NCBI GenBank assembly: GCA_022606425.2
Contig: JAHDVF020000236.1
Coordinates: 434,001 to 498,000, forward strand
DNA: 64,000 bases
Source: Lepidostoma basale
Taxonomy: Eukaryota; Arthropoda; Insecta; Trichoptera; Lepidostomatidae
Direction: 5' to 3'
Part shown: piece by piece, positions 44,820 through 54,839 of the stretch
Position numbering within the stretch: position 1 is the first letter of the stretch
Layout of the letters: every line of letters starts with the position of its first letter
Position numbers and translations under genes: made by a program
Notes under the pieces: model-generated
Databases searched by the model: none
Told to the model about the DNA's origin: nothing
The model's input: the letters and a program-made list of their open reading frames with translations, nothing else

Positions 44820-45300
44820 TATTAAATACCTGGTGGGACGCGGAGTTATCCGTTTATTTAAAATTTAAATATAGAATTTTTTTCTGGTTTGTCATGTACG
44901 AGTATATCCTGCTCAAATTCTTCTAACGCTTCTTACCCTGTCTAGTATCTAACTATACTGTTTTTTTACGCTAAACCCAACATTTACTTTCTTCTATCCC
45001 ACAATTTTTGCTTTTATATAATATTTACTTACAGATAAGATAATTTTATTGTTTATATATACCATGTGTTTGTGTTTTTAAGTGCGGGGCATATAAGGGA
45101 AACAATAGAGTAGGTAACTTAAATGTGTCATGTTGTTTCTTTGATTTTCGTAAATGAAATTACAGTTAACGTCAGTCTCGGATGGACGGGGGACGGGCTT
45201 AGGAAGTCAATGAGCGAGGCTGACGAATGGGCACCATGCGCCCTAAAACAGCCTCGGGTAAGCGGTGGGTACATCTTCTTTTAAATACATATAAAAAAAT
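44820..45300. other. Intron sequence; GC-richer block at 45170-45275 unexplained
   Basis: TCTCGGATGGACGGGGGACG...CAGCCTCGGGTAAGCGGTGG stands out from the AT-rich context. It could be the upstream part of the Penelope-like element that follows, but no motif proves it. Confidence 0.4.
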
Positions 45301-45304
45301 CAAT

Positions 45305-45925
45305 ATTCTGTCACTTGGTAAACATCACTGCGAGCGAACAAAAGCGAACCAGTGAACACGAAAGTGCTTGCAGACTCGGCTATCCTGACAAATCTGCTCT
45401 CGCCGAACACTTCGTGGACACTGGTCATCGTTTCAATTTTGAACCCTCGGTACTAGACAGACCGAGGAGCCAACGTGCACGTCTCATCAGCGAGGCAATT
45501 GAAATTTATCAACACCCGCAAAATATCAACAGAGACGACGGCCTCCGCCTTAAGCCCGCGTGGTATCCGGTACTACACAATATACAACCCGCCCGACTGA
45601 GGCGCACGCCGCCCGGTGACACACCACCCGGGAATGGGCCCCTTGTGCTTAGCTAATTCGGGGAATAACCCACTGCCGGCAACATACCGCTCCGGAATGC
45701 CCCCTGTGCCAAGCTATTTCGGGGAACCTATGTCTCACACGTACACACTGCTGGCGACACGGTACAACGGTGAAGTACTTTAGCAGACACAACACATATC
45801 ACATTCATTACCCTGAAGATGGAGACTGCAACGATCTCCGAAACGTCGGTCGAGAAGAAGTTACCGAAATCACACGGTGTTACCCAAAAACACAACAAAC
45901 ATATGTAATCAAAATCTTCATAGAT
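45305..45925 (+). mobile_element. Penelope-like element: end of GIY-YIG endonuclease region plus hammerhead-like terminal segment
   Basis: The frame at 45315-45656 reads RTSEHESACRLGYPDKSALA, EHFVDTGHRFNFEPSVLDRP, RARLISEAIEI, NINRDDGLRLKPAWYPVL. EH...KSALAEH...GH.F and NINRDDG..L...W are C-terminal signatures of Penelope-like element proteins, next to the GIY-YIG nuclease. The GIY-YIG motif itself is missing (5'-truncated). Downstream, 45813-45851 holds a hammerhead-like core, as known for terminal repeats of this class. Confidence 0.82.
45805..45865 (+). ncRNA. Hammerhead-ribozyme-like motif (family P5)
   Basis: CTGAAGA (45813-45819), stem GGAGA/TCTCC (45821-45825, 45835-45839), GAAA (45840-45843), mini-stem AC/GT around GTCG, and a GTC site (45849-45851). 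All invariant core positions that I can check are present. The outer stem I is not obvious here. Penelope-like elements are known to carry such ribozymes. Confidence 0.6.
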
Positions 45926-46230
45926 GGTATATTGAAACTGACATGTGAAGTTAGGCATAGATTTGTAACATATATACAACTTCCAAAAATTTGTCTTACA
46001 TGGTCATAAAGAAAAATGTGGAATGGGGAATGTTGTAATTACATAAAGCGTGCGCTTAACCCAACCAATGACAACCTGTAAACACCTTGATCAACCATAT
46101 TCAATTTCCAGTTTGCATCTTCGTCTCTATTGAGATACAATTAAAATTCATGAATTAATAACCCACCGTGGGTGAAATGCAGGATTCTTATACAAGAATA
46201 AGTATACATTCACAAAAAAAATTATAATTT
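45925..46230 (+). repeat. Unclassified repeat C, copy in plus orientation
   Basis: CATAGATGGTATATTGAAAC, GAACGT-poor middle, AACTTCCAAAAATTTGTC, GGAATGTTGTAATTACATAA, TTGCATCTTCGTCTCTATTG. The same order appears inverted at 50770-51060. It follows directly on the Penelope-like terminal segment and may belong to it. Confidence 0.6.
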
Positions 46231-46234
46231 CTTT

Positions 46235-46940
46235 CTAACACAGCTAAAAAAAAAAATTTAAGACGTGTTTTATTTTGACAAAAAATATTCGGCCTGCTGA
46301 GCACTGCGGCGTGATTTATTTGCGGCCATGAAAGGGTTAATAATACGACACCTTACACGTATCATACGTGTCAGTGCGGACCGAGATCAGTACGAGAGAC
46401 TTTCTGTCAAATCAAGTACAAGCAGTCTATTATAATAATTAAAGTTTCGGAATGCCAGGCGACATTAGGATAATTAATTATTAAGAAGCGTTTGCAAAAT
46501 GTAAACTTCAAAATGGCGGGTGTTTGTGTGACCAAGTACAAAGGGAGGGGGAGAACAAACAGCTTTAATATTAAATTAGACATATGACCTCGCGGGTTCA
46601 AGTTTATTATTCGCTCGGCACACAATATCACTTTTTAATTTGTGTACTAGTAATGAAGGCCGCCGGTGTTTGTTTGGGGTTTCTTTAAAGGAATTCGAAA
46701 CAATCGACAATCTTTAAAAAAAATCGAAATACTTTACTTATAATTTTCATTCATAGATGGCGATAATGACGAGTTGCGTTTAATTTTGCAAACAGAAGGT
46801 ATCGTTTATTCGTTTATTCACACGCTGAGAATATTTGCAATAGCGTAAAACCTCCTAAATTGTTAAAAAAAGCTATCTGATTGATTTCTGGGTCTAAGTA
46901 GGAGGAGCGCAAAGCTGAATACTTGGTGATATAAAAAATT
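46235..46940. other. Intron sequence without supported features
   Basis: Moderately GC-rich patches at 46300-46400 and 46500-46560, but no exon, motif or repeat that I recognise. Confidence 0.45.
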
Positions 46941-46947
46941 ACCAAAT

Positions 46948-47257
46948 CTAACTAACTATCTAACTCACCGAAGGGGTAGGCAGAAAGAATGGACTGCCAC
47001 ACTTTTCTTTCCTGATATATTTCTCTCGCTTCTTCAGCATTCATACATCGTGTCGATTTCTCTGACTCCTCACGTGGCCGACATTCAATATTTGATTTAT
47101 TTGATCGTGCCACGTTTTCCTCGGTCTTTCTCTATTTCTAGTTCCATTTACATCGTTAACAAATAATTTTTTTAGCTTTCTATCTTCACTCATTTTTTCC
47201 ATATGTCCAAACCATCTTAATGATCCTTTCATTATTTTGTTCATAACACCATAACAC
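46948..47257 (-). mobile_element. TTAG-tailed LINE, 3' end fused to a SINE head
   Basis: The minus strand encodes [40 protein letters not shown] and NQILNVGHVRSQ. The 3' end has CTAACTAACTATCTAACTC on the plus strand. Its 5' boundary joins without a gap to the tRNA-SINE head, same orientation. Confidence 0.85.
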
Positions 47258-47372
47258 CACCAGACCAAAGACAGTGTGACAATCACACTGCCCTCGCCGG
47301 GAATCGAGCCCGGAACCTTCGGGGTGGCAGACAATGCACTTACCACTCGGCCACAAAGGTCGTCAGATGGTA
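47258..47372 (-). mobile_element. tRNA-derived SINE head, copy 3
   Basis: The minus strand reads GACCTTTGTGGCCGAGTGGT (A box), GGCTCGATTCCCGGC (B box), then TGTCTTTGGTCTGGTG, where it switches to LINE sequence. The usual SINE body after that point is absent. It lies about 95 bases from the RVHITKET exon. Confidence 0.85.
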
Positions 47373-47466
47373 AAGCTAGAATGCAATTTGAATTTCGAAG
47401 TAAGGTGATAGTGATACATTATGAAATCGATAAAGCAATGAGAAACAATTATGGTGAAGTACTTAC

Positions 47467-47611
47467 CACTCGACACTCGTCCGAAGGAACTATGAGGTAG
47501 GTCTCGATGTTATGGTCTTTCAAGTAAGAGTTTCTCTCGCCTCCATTCCCTGGCTCCACTTTATAATCGTCTCCCAGACACTTGTATGTCTCCTTGGTGA
47601 TGTGCACCCGC
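47467..47611 (-). CDS. ADCY5/6-like: Adenylyl cyclase exon b: end of C1a
   Basis: Residues 54-101. It reads [20 protein letters not shown], then [19 protein letters not shown], the standard C-terminal strand of C1a in membrane cyclases. The split Gly codon from the previous exon (GG+G) joins in frame to give GLAGRVHIT. Acceptor TTCAACAG/G, donor CGAGTG/GTAAGT. It lies about 6.1 kb downstream of the previous exon, with several repeat insertions in that intron. Confidence 0.95.
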
Positions 47612-47624
47612 CTGTTGAAGAACG

Positions 47625-48700
47625 TTTAGATGAGATTTTCATACGAACCATTCACTTTGTGGATAGATATTTTAAACTTATAGATATAGAATGATAAAAC
47701 ATTTTGTAGTTAACCACGGTATGGTTATTATAATCGTAGTCGACTAAATTCGCTTGGACAGCTTCAACAGGGCAATATAATAAACACTTATTCATCAGAA
47801 CAATATAATAACCTCTTATTATATTGCCCTGGTGTAGCTTGGGTCCAAGCAAAAACTAGTTAGCCTCAATCTCTGAATCTCAAATATCTCTGCAATAAGT
47901 AATATTTCCTTGTACTGCGCTTTTCTGCAATGCATCTCTCTGTAATATATTTATGTAACTATTGTATGTTTATAAAAAAATAAAAAATAAAATTATTTAA
48001 ACCATACCGTGGTTAAATACAAAATGTTTAAGGATTAATTGTATCTCAATAGAGACAAAGATGTAAATTGTTTTTTTTGGAAACAGAATGGGTAAAATCC
48101 AGTATTTGTCTACAAGTATTTGTATACATCCAAAAAAACAAAATGTTAAATTATTTTGTATGTATAAGTTTAGCGTAAGGATTAATTAATTAATGTTTTT
48201 TTTTTTCAAAATATGTAGATATCACATCAAATTTATTATTATTATATTTGTGTGAAAATAATAACAATTCGCTAGTCAACAATTATGAAATCAGAATATG
48301 AACATATTCATTAGCACTGAAGAAAATATAGAAATAATAAAAAATCTTTAAGTTTACGTTTCTGCTAAGTTTAATTTTACTTGTTTTTTTTCGTCTTCTA
48401 GGAAGATTTTTAGTAGTCTTGGCAGTGGGAAGTCTTTCTTCTTACCATCTTCTGGGAAGATTTTTGACAGCTATTTTTACTATTTACCATGAACTTCAAC
48501 AGAAAATTATCAATAAACATTTATACTGATCAAATGAGTTGATGCTTGAGTACAATCGATTGTTTTGATTCATAATAATTTTTATATTATTTAATTAAGC
48601 ATTTAGAAAAGTTATCTGTGTTAATTTATATATTTCAAAATCATGACTTTATTCATGAAGCAACGTGTTATAGATATATGTACACACAAAGAAGAAACTT
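47625..48700. other. Intron; one unit of repeat C at 48030-48100
   Basis: ATTGTATCTCAATAGAGACA and AAGATGTAAATTG at 48038-48075 match repeat C. Otherwise AT-rich with a short inverted pair around 47770-47830 (CAGGGCAATATAATAA / TTATTATATTGCCCTG). Confidence 0.5.
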
Positions 48701-48920
48701 AAGGGCAAGATTTATATCTAAACTTATTGTGTTACTATAACTATAATACTCTTGACTTTAGAAAGTATCTTGTCTTCCTAATGTCGAGCCATCTCTAATG
48801 CGTTTCTGGTACTTTGTTGTATTTTTATAATATTTTACCTGTACTTAATAGATGCCTTAAAAATTTTCTTGTTTGTAATGTCTATTGAGTTAATAAACTG
48901 ATTTGATTTGATAACACCCA
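48700..48920 (+). mobile_element. CR1/Jockey-group LINE 3' end, copy 3
   Basis: CTTGACTTTAGAAAGTATCT, TCGAGCCATCTCTAATGCGT, AATAGATGCCTTAAAAATTT and the tail AAACTGATTTGATTTGATA, in the opposite orientation to copies 1 and 2. Confidence 0.65.
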
Positions 48921-49068
48921 GCACTCCTGGAAATGACACACAGTTGGCAAAATCTTCCGCCACAGTGGCAAGTGAAAAGTAGAGATAAGACTCTTTTTAG
49001 GACCATTACTGTTAAACTAGTTTGTTATTAACACGATTAAAAACCAGACATTCGATACTATCAATCTT

Positions 49069-49265
49069 GTGATGACAATGCATCAATACTAACTTGACGT
49101 AGGAAACTCATACTGGCGATTCCGTGATGACAATGCACCAATATTTGACGCAGTAAATTCCTACTGGTTATCCTGTGATGACAATGCAACAACATTTTAC
49201 GCAGTAAACTCTTACTGGCAATACTGTGATGACAATTCACCAATATTTGAAGCAGTTAACGGTCA
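49069..49265. repeat. Minisatellite, four units of 51-55 bases
   Basis: The unit starts GTGATGACAATGCACCAATA and recurs at 49069, 49124, 49175 and 49226. The last two periods are 51 bases, i.e. 17 codons, which keeps a minus-strand frame open through three units. The frame has no conserved neighbour and looks accidental. Confidence 0.85.
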
Positions 49266-49353
49266 ATTGGAAGAATAAAAATTTGAATATTAGGTGATAA
49301 TCTTTCAATAAATATTTGATCATCAGCGCGCAGTGCATCGGGCAACATATGAC

Positions 49354-49482
49354 GGTTATTTCTGAATGTAATGTTACTCAAAACGATTAGATACGCTTCT
49401 CTTACGAACGACTATCCAACTATTACTAAAAACACGTTCAAACGCGTCGAATACGTCGTTTAATGGGTCAATTGAGAATATC
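49354..49482 (+). repeat. 129-bp direct repeat, copy 1 (apparent source)
   Basis: From GTTATTTCTGAATGTAATG to TTGAGAATATC. Identical to 49714-49842 except A/G near the start. Exactly 360 bases separate the two copies. Confidence 0.95.
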
Positions 49483-49713
49483 GCGTTCAAAGGAGATATT
49501 GAATAAAGTACATTAACTCGGAGTATACCACCCTTGGCTGGAGAAAATACAAATAGACACCGGATTCTGTATTCGACGGGTAAAATTTTATCACTTTCAG
49601 TGGGGTTTTGTGCCTTCAAAATTACCTACTCACCAAATACATCGCGCTAACAAATTTCTGTTTTTAAACTTCTATTTGCAAACAAAAATATCGTTTATGA
49701 TAAATTTGAAAAA

Positions 49714-49842
49714 AGTTATTTCTGGATGTAATGTTACTCAAAACGATTAGATACGCTTCTCTTACGAACGACTATCCAACTATTACTAAAAACACGTTCA
49801 AACGCGTCGAATACGTCGTTTAATGGGTCAATTGAGAATATC
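49714..49842 (+). repeat. 129-bp direct repeat, copy 2, fused to a retroelement
   Basis: Its right end passes straight into the non-autonomous retroelement at 49843. Its left end touches the putative target duplication TTGAAAAAAGTT (49706-49717), with GTT shared between target and repeat. Confidence 0.95.
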
Positions 49843-50157
49843 TCGTGGAACATAAATTAAATAGACAAATGTGCACCATCTAAAAATAACATTTTGTATT
49901 AAATTATTTTTATTTTGTTATTTTATTTTATATCATTGTATTTTATATTATTTGTTTTAGATTTATTTTGTGGGTGTTGGACGATCGAAGTGTGCGCGGG
50001 AGATGCCTATTGGTGGCGATGAGGTTCGCAACCCATCACACCGCGTCTCCCGCGGGGCGAAAAGAGAAGGATGGAATGCCGCATCGGTTAAAGTGTGACA
50101 GTCCATTCTTTCTGCCTACCTTTTCGGGAAGACGGCGTGATGGTTAGTTAGTTAGTT
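49843..50157 (+). mobile_element. Non-autonomous retroelement with LINE-type 3' end, 5'-truncated copy
   Basis: CGTGGAACATAAATTAAATA, TTTATTTTGTGGGTGTTGGA, GAGGTTCGCAACCCATCACA, then CAGTCCATTCTTTCTGCCTA and GACGGCGTGATGG with TTAGTTAGTTAG. Same body as 27204-27843. TTGAAAAAAGTT follows at 50156-50167. Confidence 0.9.
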
Positions 50158-50169
50158 GAAAAAAGTTCA

Positions 50170-50765
50170 GTTTAATAACTTTCATAAGTTATAATTTTCC
50201 TAATGATATCAGCATAGCAATGCTAGGTACTTGTATGAATTGAATTAAATTTTATTTTGTTTCAACTACTCATAAACTTAATAATTAAGTAAAAAAAATA
50301 GTATATAAAAAAATAAAAAATACTTTTTGATGGATCAGGCTTATGAGAAACCACGTGACTTTACAACATTTAAATAAATTAATTAACCTAGTTTTAAATA
50401 GGATTTAAATAATTAATTGTTCTATTAAAACTTTTTTTATTTCATAAAAAAAGGATAGTCCATTTAATACAGTGGTGGTATAGGGCAGGGATGACCAACC
50501 TTTGTGTAGATAATTTATCTTAAAAATGTCATTGCCTTTTTTAAGATAAATGGGGAGAGGGAAGTGTGAAATGAACACCCGCTAACATTTTTTTTAAATA
50601 TGTGTTCTATTTATCATGCAGTCTAATCGGTAACTAAGTTAAATCACCCCGAGAGATCAACCACAATTACTTCGCGATCGATTTGTTGGCCAAGCCTGGT
50701 CTAAGGGACTGAACGCTTGGTTCCTGATCCAGGTGACTTGGGTTCAAGGTTGAACACATCTCAAT
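50170..50765. other. Intron sequence without supported features
   Basis: AT-rich; a somewhat GC-richer stretch at 50640-50760 carries no recognisable motif. Confidence 0.45.
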
Positions 50766-50769
50766 CCTT

Positions 50770-51385
50770 CTCCATTATAATGAGATATTTTTAAATTTTT
50801 TAATTGTATCTCAATAGAGACGAAGATGCAAACTGGAAACTGAATATGGATGATCAAGGTGTTTACAGGACTTATGACCTGTCATTGGTTGAGTTAAGCG
50901 TACGCTTTATGTAATTACAACATTCCCCATTCCACCTTTGTTTATGATCATGCATGACAAATTTTTGGAAGTTGTATATATACTCCAAATCTATATTTAC
51001 CTTCACATGTCAGTTTCAATTGGCCATCTATGTAGATTTGATTACACATGTTAATCTTTTTAAGATCAACCTATACAATCCACCCACTAACGCCATCTAT
51101 GGAGATTGATTTTTAGCATTTAGCAAACTACTTAATTAACACAATGTGAAGGCTATCGCTATTAGCGCATTGTTTAGAAGCTGCCTGGAGTATCATTCCT
51201 ATCTATATGCCAAAGAATTGACCAGAATGATTACAAATATTTTTTTGTGAATGTATACTTATACTTGTACACGAATCCTGGATTTTCACCCATGGTGGGT
51301 GATTAATTCATGAAATAAATTTTAATTGTATCTCAATAGAGACGAAGATGCAAACTGGAAACTGAATATGGATGATACTCATACT
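50770..51385 (-). repeat. Repeat C, inverted copies
   Basis: 50800-51060 is the mirror of 45925-46145 (TCTCAATAGAGACGAAGATG, CATTCCCCATTCCACC, GGAAGTTGTATATATACTCC). At 51225-51380 a second partial unit ends with the same TCTCAATAGAGACGAAGATG and CAAACTGGAAACTGAATATG. Confidence 0.65.
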
Positions 51386-51389
51386 GGAG

Positions 51390-52420
51390 ATTGTATTGTA
51401 TAATAAATTCTAATACTATAGGTGTTATAATGTTAATCTCTAGTAATTTAAATCTAAATTCACAACAAGAAGTTTGTTGAAAAATAAACTAAAATAAAAA
51501 TAATATTTTCTCCAAGTTTTGATTTAGATTTTATGTAATTAATGTTTTTAATTGAAATTTCTTGGTAGAAGTTCATTTTAAATAATGAAAACAAAAATAA
51601 ATTGACACAAATCTTTATTATTATGTATTTGGTGTGCTTCAACTTGTGTTTATGTTCGATCGGTTTCGGCAGCTTGCTGCCATTTTCAAAGAAATTTTGT
51701 ATATATTTATTTGTTTTTATTATTTAGATTTTATGGTTGAAATGTATAACATTGCTGGTGATTCCATTGCACTGAAAACGCAATATAATTGATTAAATTT
51801 TAATAATTTTTATAGTTAAAGGATCATTTGGTATAAAACACGTTGATTTTCTTTAAAATCATTATTATTTTAAATTGACACAATTTATCACTTTCCTATT
51901 TAATGTTTGAATGACATATACAAAATATGAGAGCTTTTAATTTCATAAAAATTAATTATTTCAGTTTTCTAGCATACAACGTTTGTTTCCATAAAGTGGG
52001 TTGTGAACCACACCGCTAACACGTAATTGTACGATCGTTCATTAAAGAGTTTAATTTGATTCCTTGCTTTAGTATCGTTTTCACGGGAATCGATTTGTCA
52101 TTTTTGCTGATTCGTAATTTTAACTTGATTCATTTTAGAAGACTTGTTGACTCGGAAACGAGCGTTGCGTCTACTTTTAGTATTGAATAAGGATGGCATA
52201 TTTATACTTTGAATACACCGAAGCTTTACAGGCAAAAGTAGAATAAAAGCTCGAAGGGCGCAATAAGTAGGTCATCGTGACCGACAGATTCTAAGAACTA
52301 GCGCTTTTTTTAAATCAGTTTTCATTAGTTTGTAAGAATTTTTACACAGAGATATTAGTAAATAAAAATCCTTGCTAGCCCGTCTGCTTTTGCTTCATCA
52401 TCATCAGTTGACACGATAAC
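51390..52420. other. Intron; hammerhead-like relic at 51655-51700 (minus strand)
   Basis: On the minus strand GGCAG/CTGCC (around a CAAG loop) is followed by GAAA (complement of 51664-51667) and CCGATC. The CTGANGA box is degenerate (TTGAAAA). The rest is AT-rich and unassigned. Confidence 0.4.
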
Positions 52421-52424
52421 TATG

Positions 52425-52500
52425 TCATGAAAGAAAAGTGTGGCAGTCCATTTCACTCCTTCGGGGAGATGGTGTGATGGTTAGTTAGTTAATTAGTTTA
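52425..52500 (+). mobile_element. TTAG-tailed LINE, extreme 3' end
   Basis: GTCATGAAAGAAAAGTGTGG, CACTCCTTCGGGGAGATGGT, then GTTAGTTAGTTAATTAG. Confidence 0.75.
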
Positions 52501-52501
52501 A

Positions 52502-52830
52502 CTCTCTATCCCTTGCCACTCTGTGCCGTTGACCTCCTGCCAATTTTTTTGTTATCAGACCATCTTGCCTGTAGTCTGCCCGGGTTTATATGACCGGTTT
52601 CCGTCGCCATTCCAAGGTGCGTCTGTTCCACCGATCATCCGTTGTCCTCGCTATATGGCCGACCCAATTCCGCTTCAACAAAGCTATTTTGAAAGCTAGA
52701 TCGACAATTTTTCTTCTTCTTCTTTTTCGTGTCAATGGCAAGTTAATCTCGTAAGGATGGTCTTAATAGGATCTCATCTCTTCTATTCCTCTTTCTTTTG
52801 ACATTGTGCTGGGATGTCATTTAACGTGTT
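52502..52830 (-). mobile_element. RTE-like LINE 3' end (family R3) plus AAG-tailed scrap
   Basis: The mirror of GGTCGGCCATATAGCGAGGA and CGGATGATCGGTGGAACAGA (GHIARTTDDRWNRR). From 52705 a GAA-rich tail and a second scrap follow. Confidence 0.65.
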
Positions 52831-53149
52831 ACTTTTACTAGAATACTATCAAATCGATAAAACGTTCTCCAATTGTAAAATTTCAATTATGCATAAAATA
52901 AGAATACACAAACGACTAGAAGAACACTCTGATATAATTTCAGGATATTTAAGATTTCGGTGGAAAAAACTTTTTAAAATTGTTATTTATTATCCAAATG
53001 ATGGTTATTATGGTGAATATTATATGTAAATGTAAGTAAAAAACGAAATATTATTTTTATCGAAAGTATAATCTTGTTCGATGAAATATTGGCCATTTCA
53101 GAATAATCGATATCTTTTTCGAACAAGATAATTCTTTAGATAAACCTAA

Positions 53150-53370
53150 GGCGTTAACACTGTGGAATTCCATAATGACAATTATTTTTATGAATAATTT
53201 CCAACACTGTTAACACTGTTAATTAACACTGTTTTTTCCACATTTGATTTTATTTTTCTCGACATATTTCGAAGGCTTACACCTTCATGATGAAAGTGTA
53301 AGCCTTCGAAACATGTCGAGAAAAATAAACTCATAAGTGGAAAAAACAGTATTTTAATTCATGAAAAAAG
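53150..53370. repeat. Inverted Penelope-type pair with hammerhead-like core (family P3)
   Basis: Arms CTCGACATATTTCGAAGGCT and AGCCTTCGAAACATGTCGAG. The plus arm has TGATGA (53288-53293), stem AAG/CTT-type, GAAA (53308-53311) and ACATGTC with GTC at 53315-53317. Only the C before TGATGA is changed. The arms are almost contiguous. Confidence 0.7.
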
Positions 53371-53559
53371 ATAATTCTTTTGATGACAATAGTAATTTAT
53401 TTTGACAAATGATAAATTATAGTTGAACAACTATACAAATCAGAATCAATAGAATTATTAGGAGTAGCATAAATGGGCAAAAATATCACGCTAATTAAAA
53501 TAAAATAAAATTCTTATGTAAAATAATAATCCATTTTAGTTGTGTTATTTTCTGCTCAC

Positions 53560-53665
53560 CGTTATTTTCTGGTTATTTTGTATCGTTCTCCCGACGGTGA
53601 AGGTTTTATACTTTGAAAACATATCGACAAGGATATACTCAAAAGTATTTTTTTTTAAACACATT
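53560..53665 (+). repeat. Single Penelope-type segment (family P3), decayed
   Basis: TATCGTTCTCCCGACGGTGA, AGGTTTTATACTTTGAAAAC, ATATCGACAAGGATATACTC. It ends within about 45 bases of the C1a exon on its 3' side. Confidence 0.5.
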
Positions 53666-53711
53666 AAAATCTTAAGCGTCTTATTGTTTAATACTGTAAT
53701 AATTATCTTAC

Positions 53712-53870
53712 CCGGCAAGGCCACCGCTCTCCATGTAGTTGGCTAGAGTAACATCATTGGACCAGACGTCGAACTGCCACTTGCGAAGGCCTAGCACCCC
53801 GCAATGGACCCGCCCTGTGTGGATGCCCACGCGCATGTTGACGTTTACGGCCATCACCTCTCGCACCAGA
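53712..53870 (-). CDS. ADCY5/6-like: Adenylyl cyclase exon a: second half of catalytic domain C1a (partial gene, 5' end outside window)
   Basis: First exon of the gene inside the window (residues 1-53 of the 943-residue partial product). The enzyme is a membrane adenylyl cyclase that makes cAMP from ATP at the C1/C2 interface. The exon encodes the end of C1a: [17 protein letters not shown], then [16 protein letters not shown] and MESGG, all hallmark strings of the family. The Arg in HTGRV matches the phosphate-contacting Arg of C1. The two metal-binding Asp residues of C1 would be in upstream exons that I cannot find between 53.9 and 64 kb. The acceptor reads ..TTTACAG/T and the donor GCCGG/GTAAG. 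The exon begins with the last base of a codon and ends in phase 2. Best match from memory is ADCY5/6; ADCY1 and ADCY8 differ at several positions here. Confidence 0.95.
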
Positions 53871-54184
53871 CTGTAAACAAACATCCATTAAATATTTACA
53901 TCATAGGCTATCAAAGTAAAAAATAACAAAAAAATGTATTTGAAAAAAAAAAAGTTACGACATTTCTCACCTTGAGATTAATGATCAAAAGGATCTCATT
54001 TCTAACGTTTTTTTAACCCCTAAATACTGGATGGTTTTAATATTGCTGATCTCGGATGGCCGATAGTAAAACCTTATATAATTATGTTTTTTGACTAGAT
54101 ATTCAAATGTTATTATGAAATATTTCTTAAAATATCCAGCAATGTTTAAAAAAACACACTTATAAATTAAAAAAACATTTTAAC

Positions 54185-54835
54185 AATGCGGGTGTTTACA
54201 AATTGACATGTAATGATTGTGATGCATTTTATGTACGTAAAACCGCTAGAAATGTAAGCCAATGGGCGAAAAAACATCTCAGGTGTCTGAATAGTAACGG
54301 TTTTTCTGAGTTCGCCAACCATTTGTTGGAGACAAACTACACATATCTTAGAGATTCTGGCCTAAAAATAATTCCCAAAAATTCCTCAGGTCTAAAATTA
54401 GGCAACTTGGAAGCATTAAAAATTAAGAAAGCCCTTAAAAATTATCTAATCTTTAATTTCTAATCAAACTTATCTTTCCCATAGCCTCATTTTAGCCAAG
54501 TTCCCCATTGTAAATAATTTCAAATTCATCCTATAAAAAAAAACAATTGAACTCCCCTGTCCGCCACTAGAATCTTATTGAGAAATTCTCCATGGTTTTC
54601 CCCTAATGATCATGACTCACCATTCTAACGTCCTATTCGTCCTCGCGCACACTTTCTCCTGCCCCTTATTGTAAATTAAGCCTCCCTCATATTCCTATTT
54701 TCATATGTTGTTCTTTGATTTTATGTTTAGTTTATTCTCTCAACCTGAAGAAGCTCCGGTGGGAGCGAAACCGGTTAATGTTAACAAATAAAGTGGTTAA
54801 GATACTAATATCAAAAGTTTATTATTATTTTATTT
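54185..54835 (+). mobile_element. Penelope-like element: GIY-YIG endonuclease end and 3' terminal segment
   Basis: Frame to 54463: GVYKLTCNDCDAFYVRKTAR, NVSQWAKKHLRCLNSNGFSE, FANHLLE, then NLEALKIKKALKNYLIFNF. GVY...YV(R)KTAR..S...KEHL is a GIY-YIG nuclease motif with the second Gly changed to Arg. The terminal region carries the hammerhead-like core at 54745 and ends in an AT-rich tail near 54830. It lacks the reverse transcriptase, so it is a 5'-truncated relic. Confidence 0.85.
54735..54790 (+). ncRNA. Hammerhead-ribozyme-like motif (family P4)
   Basis: CTGAAGA (54745-54751), stem GCTCC/GGAGC (54753-54757, 54762-54766), GAAA (54767-54770), self-complementary ACCGGT, then T where C would be expected at the cleavage site. 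Located in the 3' part of a Penelope-like element. Confidence 0.6.
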
Positions 54836-54839
54836 AAAA

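Noticed and set aside
49069..49265. CRISPR-like array
   Set aside because: A eukaryotic minisatellite without constant repeats and unique spacers.
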